From positions 1 to 32,675 of the forward strand of contig NZ_BJMN01000072.1 in NCBI RefSeq assembly GCF_006539185.1: 32,675 bases of DNA, given 5' to 3'. Both the position numbers and the translations under genes were made by a program. This DNA is from Streptomyces gardneri (GTDB lineage: Bacteria; Actinomycetota; Actinomycetes; Streptomycetales; Streptomycetaceae). Below the pieces are notes generated by a model that was given only the letters and a program-made list of their open reading frames with translations, was not told the origin of the DNA and did no database searches. The first letter of the stretch is position 1. Each line of letters starts with the position of its first letter. Below, in pieces: positions 22,596 through 30,482 of this stretch.

Positions 22596-23615
22596 GTGAA
22601 CGGACGGTTGAAGGGCATGTGGAGGCGGGGGCGCTGGTTCGTCCTAGGGCTGGTCCTGCTGCTCGTCGTCCCCCTGCTCACCGGAGCGATCGCGCTGCGC
22701 CTCAACTTCACGGGCGACGTCAGGGAGGACGCGCGGACCCGGGGCAAGGACGCCGTCTGGCTCGGCCACGCCTGGGTCGACGGGCGGAAGAAGGACGCCG
22801 ACCTCGCGGCCTTCGCGACCCGGATCAAGGGCACCGGGATCCGCGACCTGTACGTCCACGCCGGACCGCTGCGGCACGACGGCACCCTCCCGGCGGCCAA
22901 GTACCCCCGGGCGAAGTGGCTGATCGACGCGGTGCACCGCACGATGCCCGGGATACGCGTGCAGGCGTGGCTGGGCGACGTCCTCGCCACCGAAGGGCCC
23001 GACGGACTGCGCCTGGACAAGGCCGAGTCCCGGGCGGCCGTGGTCACCTCGGCCCGGCAGATCCTGGACGCCGGCTTCGACGGGGTCCACTTCGACCTGG
23101 AGCCGCTGCTCTCCGACGACGTGAACTACCTGTCGCTCCTCGACGACCTGGGGGAGCTGACCCGGTCCCGGAAGGTACCGCTCTCGGTCGCCGCCCACCA
23201 GATCGATCCGGTGCCCGCCGCGCACTCGGTGAACGGCGCGCTCAGCGGCAGCGAGAAGTGGTGGTCGCAGGAGTTCTTCGGGCAGGTCGCCCGGCGCGTC
23301 GACCAGATCGCCGTCATGTCGTACGACACCTGGATGCCGCTGGAGGGCCTGTACGGCGGTTACGTCGCCCAGCAGACGAGCCTCGCCCTCGAAGTGACGC
23401 CCGAATCCACCGACCTGCTGATGGGACTCCCCTTCTTCCACGAGGACGACCTCGGCCACCACGAGAACGCGGAGACCGTCTCCGCCGCCATCCGCGGCAC
23501 GCGGCTCGGCCTCGGGCGCACGGACCCCGACCGCCAGCGGTTCGGTGTCGCGCTGTACGTCGACTTCGCCGCGGAGGAGGGGGACTGGACGGCCTACCGC
23601 GAGGGCTGGCACTGA
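22596..23615 (+). CDS. Membrane-anchored GH18-like (TIM-barrel) protein
   Basis: A 339-residue protein with an N-terminal signal anchor (residues about 13-35: WFVLGLVLLLVVPLLTGAIAL, preceded by several Arg/Lys), so the bulk is extracytoplasmic. The barrel shows GH18-like landmarks: FDGVHFDLEPL at 161-171, VMSYDTW at 240-246 and LLMGLPFF at 274-281. The catalytic motif DxxDxDxE reads D162-x-x-H165-x-D167-x-E169: the first of the inner Asp residues is His, while the last Asp and the catalytic Glu are kept. It could be an active glycosidase of a divergent family, or a binding protein. The GTG at 22596 has GGGGGG about eight bases upstream. It is divergent from the TPM gene and convergent with sdhB. 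Confidence 0.8.
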   Translation: MNGRLKGMWRRGRWFVLGLVLLLVVPLLTGAIALRLNFTGDVREDARTRGKDAVWLGHAWVDGRKKDADLAAFATRIKGTGIRDLYVHAGPLRHDGTLPAAKYPRAKWLIDAVHRTMPGIRVQAWLGDVLATEGPDGLRLDKAESRAAVVTSARQILDAGFDGVHFDLEPLLSDDVNYLSLLDDLGELTRSRKVPLSVAAHQIDPVPAAHSVNGALSGSEKWWSQEFFGQVARRVDQIAVMSYDTWMPLEGLYGGYVAQQTSLALEVTPESTDLLMGLPFFHEDDLGHHENAETVSAAIRGTRLGLGRTDPDRQRFGVALYVDFAAEEGDWTAYREGWH

Positions 23616-23630
23616 CCTGTCCCCCGGATC
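23616..23630 (-). repeat. 15-nt motif past a stop codon, diverged copy 3
   Basis: CCTGTCCCCCGGATC matches the 15-mer at 848-862 and 11015-11029 at 13 of 15 bases. It begins seven bases beyond the sdhB stop (minus strand). It overlaps a 5-bp hairpin (23622-23634, CCCCG-GAT-CGGGG) in the short convergent gap. Confidence 0.5.
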
Positions 23631-23637
23631 GGGGCCC

Positions 23638-24408
23638 CTACCCCTTCCGCCGCCTGATCGTGTTGCCGAGCCACACCAGCGGGTCGTACTTCCGGTCCAC
23701 GACCCGCTCCTTCAGCGGGATCAGCGCGTTGTCGGTGATCCGGATGGACTCCGGGCACACCTCCGTACAGCACTTGGTGATGTTGCAGTAGCCGAGCCCG
23801 TGCTCCTCCTGCGCGCTCCGCCGCCGGTCGATCCCCGCTTCCTCCGCCGCGTCCAGCGGGTGCATGTCGAGCTCCGCGACCCGCATGAGGAAGCGGGGTC
23901 CGGCGAAAGACTCCTTGTTCTCCTCGTGGTCGCGCACCACATGGCAGGTGTCCTGGCACAGGAAGCACTCGATGCACTTCCTGAACTCCTGCGAGCGGTC
24001 CACGTCCTCCTGCCGCATCCGGTACTCGCCCGGCCCGACCCCGGGCGGCGGCACGAAGGCCGGGATCTCCCGGGCCTTCGCGTAGTTGAAGGAGACGTCC
24101 GTGACCAGGTCGCGGACGATCGGGAAGGCCCGCATCGGGGTCACGGTGATCACCTCGTCCCGCGAGAAGACCGACATCCGGGTCATGCAGAGCAGCCGGG
24201 GCCGGCCGTTGATCTCGGCCGAGCACGAACCGCACTTGCCCGCCTTGCAGTTCCAGCGCACGGCGAGGTCCGGCGCCTGGGTGGCCTGGAGGCGGTGGAC
24301 GACGTCGAGGACGACCTCCCCGTCGTGCACCTCGACCGTGTAGTCGGTCAGTTCGCCGCCGTCGGTGTCGCCCCGCCACACCCGGAACCGCGCATCGTAC
24401 GTACTCAT
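23638..24408 (-). CDS. sdhB: Succinate dehydrogenase iron-sulfur subunit
   Basis: A 256-residue electron-transfer subunit. The [2Fe-2S] site has C54, C59, C62 and C74 (CKAGKCGSC then C). The ferredoxin-like half has CIECFLCQDTC (C145, C148, C151, C155) and C208, C213, C214, C218 for the [4Fe-4S] and [3Fe-4S] clusters. It passes electrons from the flavoprotein toward the membrane subunit and menaquinone. The ATG overlaps the sdhA stop by four bases (ATGA at 24405-24408), so translation is coupled. The length and the sdhC-A-B order resemble mycobacterial Sdh1. It is the last gene of the operon and converges with the GH18-like gene. Confidence 0.96.
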   Translation of the reverse strand: MSTYDARFRVWRGDTDGGELTDYTVEVHDGEVVLDVVHRLQATQAPDLAVRWNCKAGKCGSCSAEINGRPRLLCMTRMSVFSRDEVITVTPMRAFPIVRDLVTDVSFNYAKAREIPAFVPPPGVGPGEYRMRQEDVDRSQEFRKCIECFLCQDTCHVVRDHEENKESFAGPRFLMRVAELDMHPLDAAEEAGIDRRRSAQEEHGLGYCNITKCCTEVCPESIRITDNALIPLKERVVDRKYDPLVWLGNTIRRRKG

Positions 24409-26300
24409 CGGCCCAGCTCCCCTTCAAGCTCCGCGTCCGCGAGGTACTTGGCCAGCTCCTCCTGCTCGAAGAGGGCGAGCAGGTCCGCCCGGATCGGCTC
24501 GGTACGGACGCGTTCGAGCCCGATGCCCTCGCCCTCGGCGTGGCACAGCAGGTTCACCGGGCGCCACTCCCGCACCATCGCGGGGTGGTCCTCCCGGGTG
24601 TGCCCGCCCCGGGACTCGGTGCGCTCCAGGGCGGCCCGGGCCACGCACTCCCCGACGAGGAGCATGTTCCGCAGGTCGAGGGCGAGGTGCCAGCCCGGGT
24701 TGAACTGCCGGTGTCCCTCGACGGCGATCCGGCGGGCCCGCTCCCGCAGGGCGGCGATCCGCTCCAGGGCCTCGGCCATCTCGCCCTCCCGCCGGATGAT
24801 CCCGACGAGGTCGTTCATCGTCTGCTGGAGTTCCTGGTGGAGCGTGTACGGGTTCTCCGGCGCTCCGCCCGACGGTCCGCCGAAGGGTGCCAGCGCCTCC
24901 GCCGCCGCGGCCTCGACGTCGTCCGCCACGACCGTGGAGCCGGCCCCGGACATCGCGTACTGCGCGGCGTAGAGCCCTGCCCGCCGCCCGAAGACGAGGA
25001 GGTCGGAGAGCGAGTTGCCGCCGAGCCGGTTGGAGCCGTGCATGCCGCCCGCCACCTCGCCGGCCGCGAAGAGCCCCGGCACACCGACGGTGGCCGCCGT
25101 CTCGGAGTCGACGGCCACGCCGCCCATCACGTAGTGGCAGGTCGGTCCGACCTCCATGGCCTCCGCCGTGATGTCGACGTCGGCCAGCTCCTTGAACTGG
25201 TGGTACATCGAGGGGAGCCGCCGCCGGATCACCTCCGCCGGCATCCGCGTCGACACGTCGAGGAACACCCCGCCGTGCGGGGAGCCCCGGCCCTCCTTCA
25301 CCTCGGAGTTGATGGCCCGCGCCACCTCGTCGCGGGGCAGCAGCTCGGGCGGGCGCCGGTTGTTGTCCGGGTCCTCGTACCAGCGGTCGCCCTCCTCCTC
25401 CGTCTGCGCGTACTTCTCCTTGAAGACGTCGGGGACGTAGTCGAACATGAACCGTCGGCCCTCGGAGTTCCGCAGCACCCCGCCGTCGCCGCGTACGGAC
25501 TCGGTGACGAGGATCCCCTTCACCGAGGGCGGCCAGACCATGCCGGTCGGATGGAACTGCACGAACTCCATGTTCACCAGCGGCGCGCCCGCGAGCAGGG
25601 CCAGCGCGTGGCCGTCGCCCGTGTACTCCCAGGAGTTCGAGGTGACCTTGAAGGACTTGCCGATGCCGCCGGTCGCGAGGACGACCGAGGGCGCCTCCAG
25701 GACGAGGAAGCGGCCGCTCTCGCGCTCGTAACAGAAGACCCCGGCGACCTGGCCGTCCGCGCCCTTGAGGATCCGGGTGACGGTGAACTCCTGGAGGACC
25801 TTCAGCCGGGCCTCGTGGTCGCCGGTCTCGCGGTGGTCCTCCTGCTGGAGGCCGACGATCCGCTGCTGGAGGGTCCGGATGAGTTCGAGCCCGGTCCGGT
25901 CGCCGACGTGCGCGAGCCGGGGGTACTCGTGCCCGCCGAAGTTGCGCTGCGAGATCCGGCCGTCCGGGGTCCGGTCGAAGAGCGCGCCCCAGGTCTCCAG
26001 CTCCCAGACCCGGTCCGGGGCCTCCTGGGCGTGCAGCTCGGCCATCCGCCACTGGTTGAGGAACTTCCCGCCGCGCATGGTGTCGCGGAAGTGCGTCTTC
26101 CAGTCGTCGTGCTCGTTGGCGTTGGCCATGGAGGCGGCGATCCCGCCCTCGGCCATGACGGTGTGGGCCTTGCCGAAGAGGGATTTGCAGATCACGGCGG
26201 TACGCGCGCCCGCCCGGCGCGCCTCGATGGCGGCCCGCAGCCCGGCCCCGCCGGCACCGACCACCACCACGTCCCACTGCTGTCGTTCCACCACTGCCAT
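24405..26300 (-). CDS. sdhA: Succinate dehydrogenase flavoprotein subunit
   Basis: A 631-residue FAD subunit that oxidises succinate to fumarate (or could run in reverse). The FAD-binding fold begins VVVVGAGGAGLRAA (GxGxxG at 15-20). KAHTVMAEGG carries the expected covalent-FAD histidine, His46. The active-site segments QFHPTGM and MHGSNRLGGNSL are present. The ATG at 26298-26300 is preceded by a GTGAGG run. The spacer to sdhC contains three near-identical 15-16-bp repeats that include this ribosome-binding site. The downstream overlap with sdhB is ATGA. Fumarate reductase flavoproteins are the alternative name, but cluster type and context support SDH. Confidence 0.96.
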   Translation of the reverse strand: MAVVERQQWDVVVVGAGGAGLRAAIEARRAGARTAVICKSLFGKAHTVMAEGGIAASMANANEHDDWKTHFRDTMRGGKFLNQWRMAELHAQEAPDRVWELETWGALFDRTPDGRISQRNFGGHEYPRLAHVGDRTGLELIRTLQQRIVGLQQEDHRETGDHEARLKVLQEFTVTRILKGADGQVAGVFCYERESGRFLVLEAPSVVLATGGIGKSFKVTSNSWEYTGDGHALALLAGAPLVNMEFVQFHPTGMVWPPSVKGILVTESVRGDGGVLRNSEGRRFMFDYVPDVFKEKYAQTEEEGDRWYEDPDNNRRPPELLPRDEVARAINSEVKEGRGSPHGGVFLDVSTRMPAEVIRRRLPSMYHQFKELADVDITAEAMEVGPTCHYVMGGVAVDSETAATVGVPGLFAAGEVAGGMHGSNRLGGNSLSDLLVFGRRAGLYAAQYAMSGAGSTVVADDVEAAAAEALAPFGGPSGGAPENPYTLHQELQQTMNDLVGIIRREGEMAEALERIAALRERARRIAVEGHRQFNPGWHLALDLRNMLLVGECVARAALERTESRGGHTREDHPAMVREWRPVNLLCHAEGEGIGLERVRTEPIRADLLALFEQEELAKYLADAELEGELGR

Positions 26301-26302
26301 CT

Positions 26303-26349
26303 CAGAAGAACCTCACGTCGGAAGAACTCACGTCAGAAGAACCTCGGGT
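26303..26349 (-). repeat. Three tandem 15-16-bp repeats spanning the sdhC stop and the sdhA ribosome-binding site
   Basis: Plus-strand units are CAGAAGAACCTCACGT (26303-26318), CGGAAGAACTCACGT (26319-26333) and CAGAAGAACCTCGGGT (26334-26349). The third encodes the end of SdhC (Arg-Phe-Phe-stop), and the first contains the GAGG that precedes the sdhA ATG. The unit therefore was duplicated from the 3' end of sdhC. Confidence 0.85.
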
Positions 26350-27154
26350 CGTCGAAGGTGCCGGTCGCGAGCAGGTACACGTACAGGTCGCACACGGCGA
26401 CGCTGATCAGCGAGGCCCACGCGAGCTGCATGTGCCGCCGGTTCAGCCGTCCGGTCCAGGTCCACAGCCGGTACCGGACGGGGTGCTTCGAGAAGTGCCG
26501 CAGCCGGCCGCCGACGATGTGCCGGCAGGAGTGGCAGGACAGGGTGTACGCCCAGATGAGCGCGATGTTCACGAGGAAGATCAGCGTCCCGAGCCCCGCG
26601 TGCCCCCAGGCGTACGAGTCGTCGCGGAAGGTCAGCACGGTGTCGTACGTGAGGATGCCGGCGACCGGCACCGCCGCGTAGAAGAAGTACCGGTGGAGGT
26701 TCTGCAGGAGCAGCGGGAAGCGGGTCTCGCCCGTGTACGTCCGGTGGGGCTCGGCGACCGCGCAGGCCGGGGGAGACGCCCAGAAGCCCCGGTAGTACGC
26801 CTTGCGGTAGTAGTAGCAGGTCAGCCGGAAGCCGAGCGGGAAGATCAGGATCAGCAGGGCGGGGGAGAGGCCCCACCAGCTGCCGAAGATCTCCCAGTTC
26901 GGCCCGCCCTTCATGGGGACGCAGTTCGACGCCAGGCAGGGCGAGTAGAACGGCGAGACGTAGGGGGCCGCGTAGTAGTCGGCGGCGGCGAAGGCCCGCC
27001 ACGTCGAGTACGCGACGAAGGCGAGCAGTCCGGCGGCGGTGGCGGCCGGCGAGAGCCACCACCGGTCGGTCCGTAGATGGCGGGCGGCGATGGCGGCGCG
27101 CCCCGGGGAGCGCACCCCCGTCCCGGACCCGGGCGGTTCCGTACCTGTGGCCAA
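26333..27154 (-). CDS. sdhC: Succinate dehydrogenase membrane (cytochrome b/SdhC-type) subunit, Sdh1-like
   Basis: A 273-residue integral membrane protein with about five hydrophobic helices (near 36-55, 97-115, 155-175, 187-205, 243-263). Such a long single anchor subunit next to an SdhA and SdhB in the order C-A-B matches the mycobacterial Sdh1 type, as I recall it (Rv0249c is of the same length). Cysteine-rich motifs are CLASNC (73-78) and CHSCRH (207-212). The latter, with two Cys and two His at the end of a membrane helix, could ligate a metal cluster or heme. It donates electrons to menaquinone. The start is ATG at 27152-27154; its ribosome-binding site is weak (GGCCTGTTGGCC region). 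A small unknown gene lies 92 bp upstream on the same strand. Confidence 0.92.
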   Translation of the reverse strand: MATGTEPPGSGTGVRSPGRAAIAARHLRTDRWWLSPAATAAGLLAFVAYSTWRAFAAADYYAAPYVSPFYSPCLASNCVPMKGGPNWEIFGSWWGLSPALLILIFPLGFRLTCYYYRKAYYRGFWASPPACAVAEPHRTYTGETRFPLLLQNLHRYFFYAAVPVAGILTYDTVLTFRDDSYAWGHAGLGTLIFLVNIALIWAYTLSCHSCRHIVGGRLRHFSKHPVRYRLWTWTGRLNRRHMQLAWASLISVAVCDLYVYLLATGTFDDPRFF

Positions 27155-27246
27155 CAGGCCCTCCTGCGGTCGGTTGCCGGTACGTCCTCAGGCCCGCGTG
27201 GCGCGGGGTGCGTGGCGCGAGCGCGTGGCACAAGGCGCGCGGCGGT

Positions 27247-27474
27247 CTAGGGAGCGTGGCGGTCGCGTGCTCCCAGTCCCTCGTCGTCCGTGTCCGTCCA
27301 CAGCCCGCTGTCGTACGGGGCGTCGGGGATGGTCACCAGGTTTTCGGCGCGTCCGGCGGCCGGTGCCGGGGCCGCGCCCCGCTCGGCCGTGACGGTTCGC
27401 TCCAGCTGTCCGACGGTGCGGACCAGCTCTTCGAGGCAGCGCTTGACGGCCGCCAGATCGTCCTGAACGGACAT
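27247..27474 (-). CDS. Small hypothetical protein upstream of sdhCAB
   Basis: A 75-residue protein that begins MSVQDDLAAVKRCLEELVRTVGQLERTV, a likely amphipathic helix with heptad-like Leu/Val spacing and one Cys. An acidic tail (IPDAPYDSGLWTDTDDEGLG) follows. There is no signal or membrane segment. GAGGG precedes the ATG at 27472-27474, which supports translation. It is in the same direction as sdhC and probably co-transcribed. I recall that mycobacteria also have a small unknown gene in this position beside sdh1; whether the proteins are related was not checked. It may be an accessory or assembly factor, or an unrelated neighbour. Confidence 0.7.
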   Translation of the reverse strand: MSVQDDLAAVKRCLEELVRTVGQLERTVTAERGAAPAPAAGRAENLVTIPDAPYDSGLWTDTDDEGLGARDRHAP

Positions 27475-27722
27475 GGGTTGCCCTCACTTCCGCGAGCGGC
27501 TTCCGCAGGAGTGTCGCGCGTCACATCCCCCTTGGGAAGCCATGTGCACGGGTTTCCACTCGTCCGGAGCGGCCGGTGTCGGGGTCGTTGGGCCGCACGA
27601 GTGGGGTTTCCCGGACGTGCCGCCGTGTCGCCGTGGCCGGATCCGCTCCGTCCTTTTCAGTGTATGAGCAATAGGTCTGATCATCTCCAAATGGCATAAA
27701 TCTGGACGAAGGGGTACAAGTC

Positions 27723-30137
27723 ATGTCCCAGTTCGGCGCCCCTCGCGGGAGGACATGCTCCAGGAGCCCCCGCTCCCGCACGCTCCGCTCCGTCGCCACC
27801 CTCACCAGTGCGGTCCTCGCCGTCACCGTGCTCGCCGGCTGCAGCTCCGACGGGACCGAAGAGGCCCCGGCCGCCGCGCAGGACAACGCCCCCGCGGCGC
27901 GCGACAAGGTGGCCGACGGCGGCACCCTCCGCTGGGCCGTCGACGCGCTGCCCACCACCCTGAACAGCTTCCAGGCCGACGCCGACGGCACCACCGCCCG
28001 GATCGCCGGGGCCGTGCTCCCCTCCCTCTACACGCTCGACGGGCGGGGCCGGCCGCAGCTGAACCCGGACTACCTGGAGTCCGCGCAGGTCGTCGAGACC
28101 GAGCCCAAGCAGGTCGTCCTCTACAAGCTCCACCAGCAGGCGGTGTGGAGCGACGGGCGCGAGATCGGGGCCCCCGACTTCGTGGCCCAGTGGCGGGCGC
28201 TGAGCGGCCGCGACACCGCGTACTGGACCGCCCGCAACTCCGGCTACGAGCGGATCGAGAAGATCGAGCGGGGCAAGAACGACCTGGAGGTACGGGTCAC
28301 CTTCGCCAAGCCCTACGCCGACTGGCAGTCCCTCTTCACCCCGCTCTACCCCAAGCAGGTCATGGGGTCCCCGAACGCCTTCAACGACGGGGCGCGCACC
28401 ACCCTCAAGGCCACTGCAGGACCGTTCCTGCTGAAGTCGATCGACCACAAGAGCGGCGACGTCACCCTGGCCCGCAACCCCCGCTGGTGGGGGCAGTCCG
28501 CCAAGCTCGACAGCCTCGTCCTCAAGGCCGTCCCCCGAGCCGACCGAGGCGCCGCCCTCGCCGCCGACAAGCTCGACCTGGCCGAGATCGATCGCTCCAC
28601 GGCCGAGCGGATCACCCTCGCCCTCCGGGACGCCCGCGCCGGCAGGAACGGCGCGCAGGCGGCCCTCGCCCACGGCCCCGGCTCGGCGATCGCCCCCTCC
28701 AAGGCCCTGAAGTCCTGGGCCCTCGCCCACGGCTCCGACGAGAAGAAGGCGGAGGAGGTCCAGGCCGCCCGCCAGACGAACCAGAAGGCCGTCACCCGGT
28801 ACGCGACCGAGCAGGACGCCCTCGCCGGCTTCGTCGTCCGCAAGTCCCTGGAGCCCGCCTACACCCAGCTCTCGCTGAACGGCGAGTCCGGCGCGCTCGC
28901 CGACGAGCGGGTACGCCGGGCCGTGGCCCGCGCCATCGACCGCCAGGAACTGGCCGAGTCCGTACTCAAGCCCCTCGGCCTCCCGGCGACGCCCCCCGGC
29001 AGCCACCTGGCCCTCGCCGGGCAGGCGGCGTACGCGGACAGCAGCGACGCCCTCGGCGACCAGGACACCAAGGAGGCGCGGGCGCTCCTCGCCGACGCGG
29101 GCTGGGTCCCGGGCGGGGCGGTGAAGAAGCCGGCCGGCGCGAACGACGGCACCGAGGCCGGCAGCGAGGCGGAGAAGGCCAAGGAGACAAGCAAGGAGAA
29201 GGCCAAGGAGGAGAACAAGGAGAAGGCCGGCGCGAAGGCCGACGGCTCCTCCACCGACTCCAAGAAGAAGGCGGACACCGCGTCCGACGAAGGCCTCTAC
29301 ATCGTGGGCGACGACAAGCCGGGCGCCCGCAGAGCCCTCCCCGCCCCCGTCATCGGCGCCGCCGGCCCCGAGAACGGCACCAACATCCTCACCTCGGCCC
29401 CCGCCGCCGCCCGCCAGAGCGCGGCGCTCCTCGCCCGGGCCGAGGCGCTCGACACCGGCACCGGCCCCGGCCGTGCCGCCCACTCGGTCACCAAGCCGGA
29501 CCGGGGAGTCGCCGGGGCCTACGCCCCGCTCGGCACCGCGGCCCCCGTGACCGCGCCCGAGGCGGCCCAGGTCCTCGGCAAGGACGGCAAGGCGCTCAGC
29601 CTCCGCTTCGTCCTGCCCTCCGGGCCCGGCTCGGAGGCGCTGCGCGCCGTCGGCGACCGGATCGTCCGGATGCTCGACGCGGTGGGGATCCGTACGCAGG
29701 TCACCAAGGTCGCGGACGACAGCTTCTTCAAGGACCACGTCGCTGCGGGCGACTACGACCTGGCGCTGTACTCCTGGCCGGCCTCCGCCTTCCCGGCGAC
29801 CGACGCCCGGCCCATCTTCGCCAAGCCGGAGCCCGCCTCGGACGGCTCGCTCCTGGTCGAGCAGAACTACTCGCGGGTCGGCACCGACCGCATCGACCAG
29901 CTCTTCGACCAGGCGGCCGGCACCCTCGACGAGGAGGAGGCCCGCGATCTCGTCCGCCAGGCGGACGCCCGGATCTGGGCGGCGGCCGGTTCCATTCCCC
30001 TCTACCAGCGTCCGCAGCTGGTCGCGGCGAAGGCGGAGATCGTGAACGCGGGGGCCTGGGGCCTCGCCGCTCCCCGCTACCAGGACATCGGCTTCAAGAA
30101 GGCCGAATCCTCCAAGGGAGCAGAGCGAAACCGCTGA
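27723..30137 (+). CDS. Peptide-type ABC transporter solute-binding lipoprotein (SBP family 5, BldKB-like)
   Basis: An 804-residue lipoprotein. The signal ends in LAGC with the lipid-modified Cys at 40. Two lobes of a family-5 (dipeptide/oligopeptide) binding fold frame the protein. The N-terminal part starts GGTLRWAVDALPTTLNSF and contains NPDYLESAQVV and WSDGREIGAPDFVAQW. The C-terminal part contains DSFFKDHVAAGDYDLALYSWPASAFP and SIPLYQRPQLVAAK. A long insertion (about 475-600) splits the second lobe and includes a Lys/Glu-rich, charged low-complexity tract (about 480-519). GAAGGGG precedes the ATG by nine bases. No permease or ATPase gene is in this window downstream; the next gene is typA. 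Cognate subunits may be encoded beyond the window edge or elsewhere. Confidence 0.9.
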   Translation: MSQFGAPRGRTCSRSPRSRTLRSVATLTSAVLAVTVLAGCSSDGTEEAPAAAQDNAPAARDKVADGGTLRWAVDALPTTLNSFQADADGTTARIAGAVLPSLYTLDGRGRPQLNPDYLESAQVVETEPKQVVLYKLHQQAVWSDGREIGAPDFVAQWRALSGRDTAYWTARNSGYERIEKIERGKNDLEVRVTFAKPYADWQSLFTPLYPKQVMGSPNAFNDGARTTLKATAGPFLLKSIDHKSGDVTLARNPRWWGQSAKLDSLVLKAVPRADRGAALAADKLDLAEIDRSTAERITLALRDARAGRNGAQAALAHGPGSAIAPSKALKSWALAHGSDEKKAEEVQAARQTNQKAVTRYATEQDALAGFVVRKSLEPAYTQLSLNGESGALADERVRRAVARAIDRQELAESVLKPLGLPATPPGSHLALAGQAAYADSSDALGDQDTKEARALLADAGWVPGGAVKKPAGANDGTEAGSEAEKAKETSKEKAKEENKEKAGAKADGSSTDSKKKADTASDEGLYIVGDDKPGARRALPAPVIGAAGPENGTNILTSAPAAARQSAALLARAEALDTGTGPGRAAHSVTKPDRGVAGAYAPLGTAAPVTAPEAAQVLGKDGKALSLRFVLPSGPGSEALRAVGDRIVRMLDAVGIRTQVTKVADDSFFKDHVAAGDYDLALYSWPASAFPATDARPIFAKPEPASDGSLLVEQNYSRVGTDRIDQLFDQAAGTLDEEEARDLVRQADARIWAAAGSIPLYQRPQLVAAKAEIVNAGAWGLAAPRYQDIGFKKAESSKGAERNR

Positions 30138-30482
30138 AAGCTCCAAAGCCCGCCGAAACCGCTGGCCGCAACCTCAGAAGCAGCTCAAAATCCTTGCCCG
30201 CCGGTGATCCCGGCGGGCAGGATCGCGTCGGCCGCTTGACCCGGCCAGTCCGCTGTCACACCGCAGTCGCACCACAGCAGCACCGCATCTCCCGCGTGCC
30301 CGGAGCGTCCCCAGCGCGACCGGGCACATGCCGAAACCCCCCAGTAGACCCTCTCGGATCCGGGCGGGGAAGCCCCTTGCGCGGCTGCCCCGTACCATAG
30401 GACATAGCCGTGGCGCGTCCGCCCGGCGGGCGTACGAGGAACTGACGCCGCATCCCACGATCCGAGAGAAGCGCAAGCACCC
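30138..30482. other. 345-bp intergenic region before typA
   Basis: It holds a terminator hairpin (30190-30223). An 11-bp direct repeat CGAAACCGCTG occurs at 30126-30136 and 30154-30164 (its first copy is in the upstream gene's end). An 8-bp inverted repeat lies at 30296-30303 and 30320-30327. TACCAT at 30395-30400 is a possible -10 for typA, but no -35 fits. No other open frame with a ribosome-binding site was seen. Confidence 0.5.
30190..30223 (+). terminator. Hairpin terminator after the solute-binding protein gene
   Basis: TGCCCGCCGG (30195-30204) pairs with 30210-30219 around a five-base loop. ATCC (30190-30193) pairs with GGAT (30220-30223), leaving one bulged T. Confidence 0.8.

Noticed and set aside
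27541..27610. Inverted repeat CCACTCGT/ACGAGTGG and repeated GGGTTTCC before the solute-binding protein gene
   Set aside because: The arms are only 8 bp with a 33-bp loop, too weak to call an operator or terminator.
27681..30146. Open frame of 821 codons antisense to the solute-binding protein
   Set aside because: Mirror frame of a clear lipoprotein gene; no ribosome-binding site and no recognisable domain.
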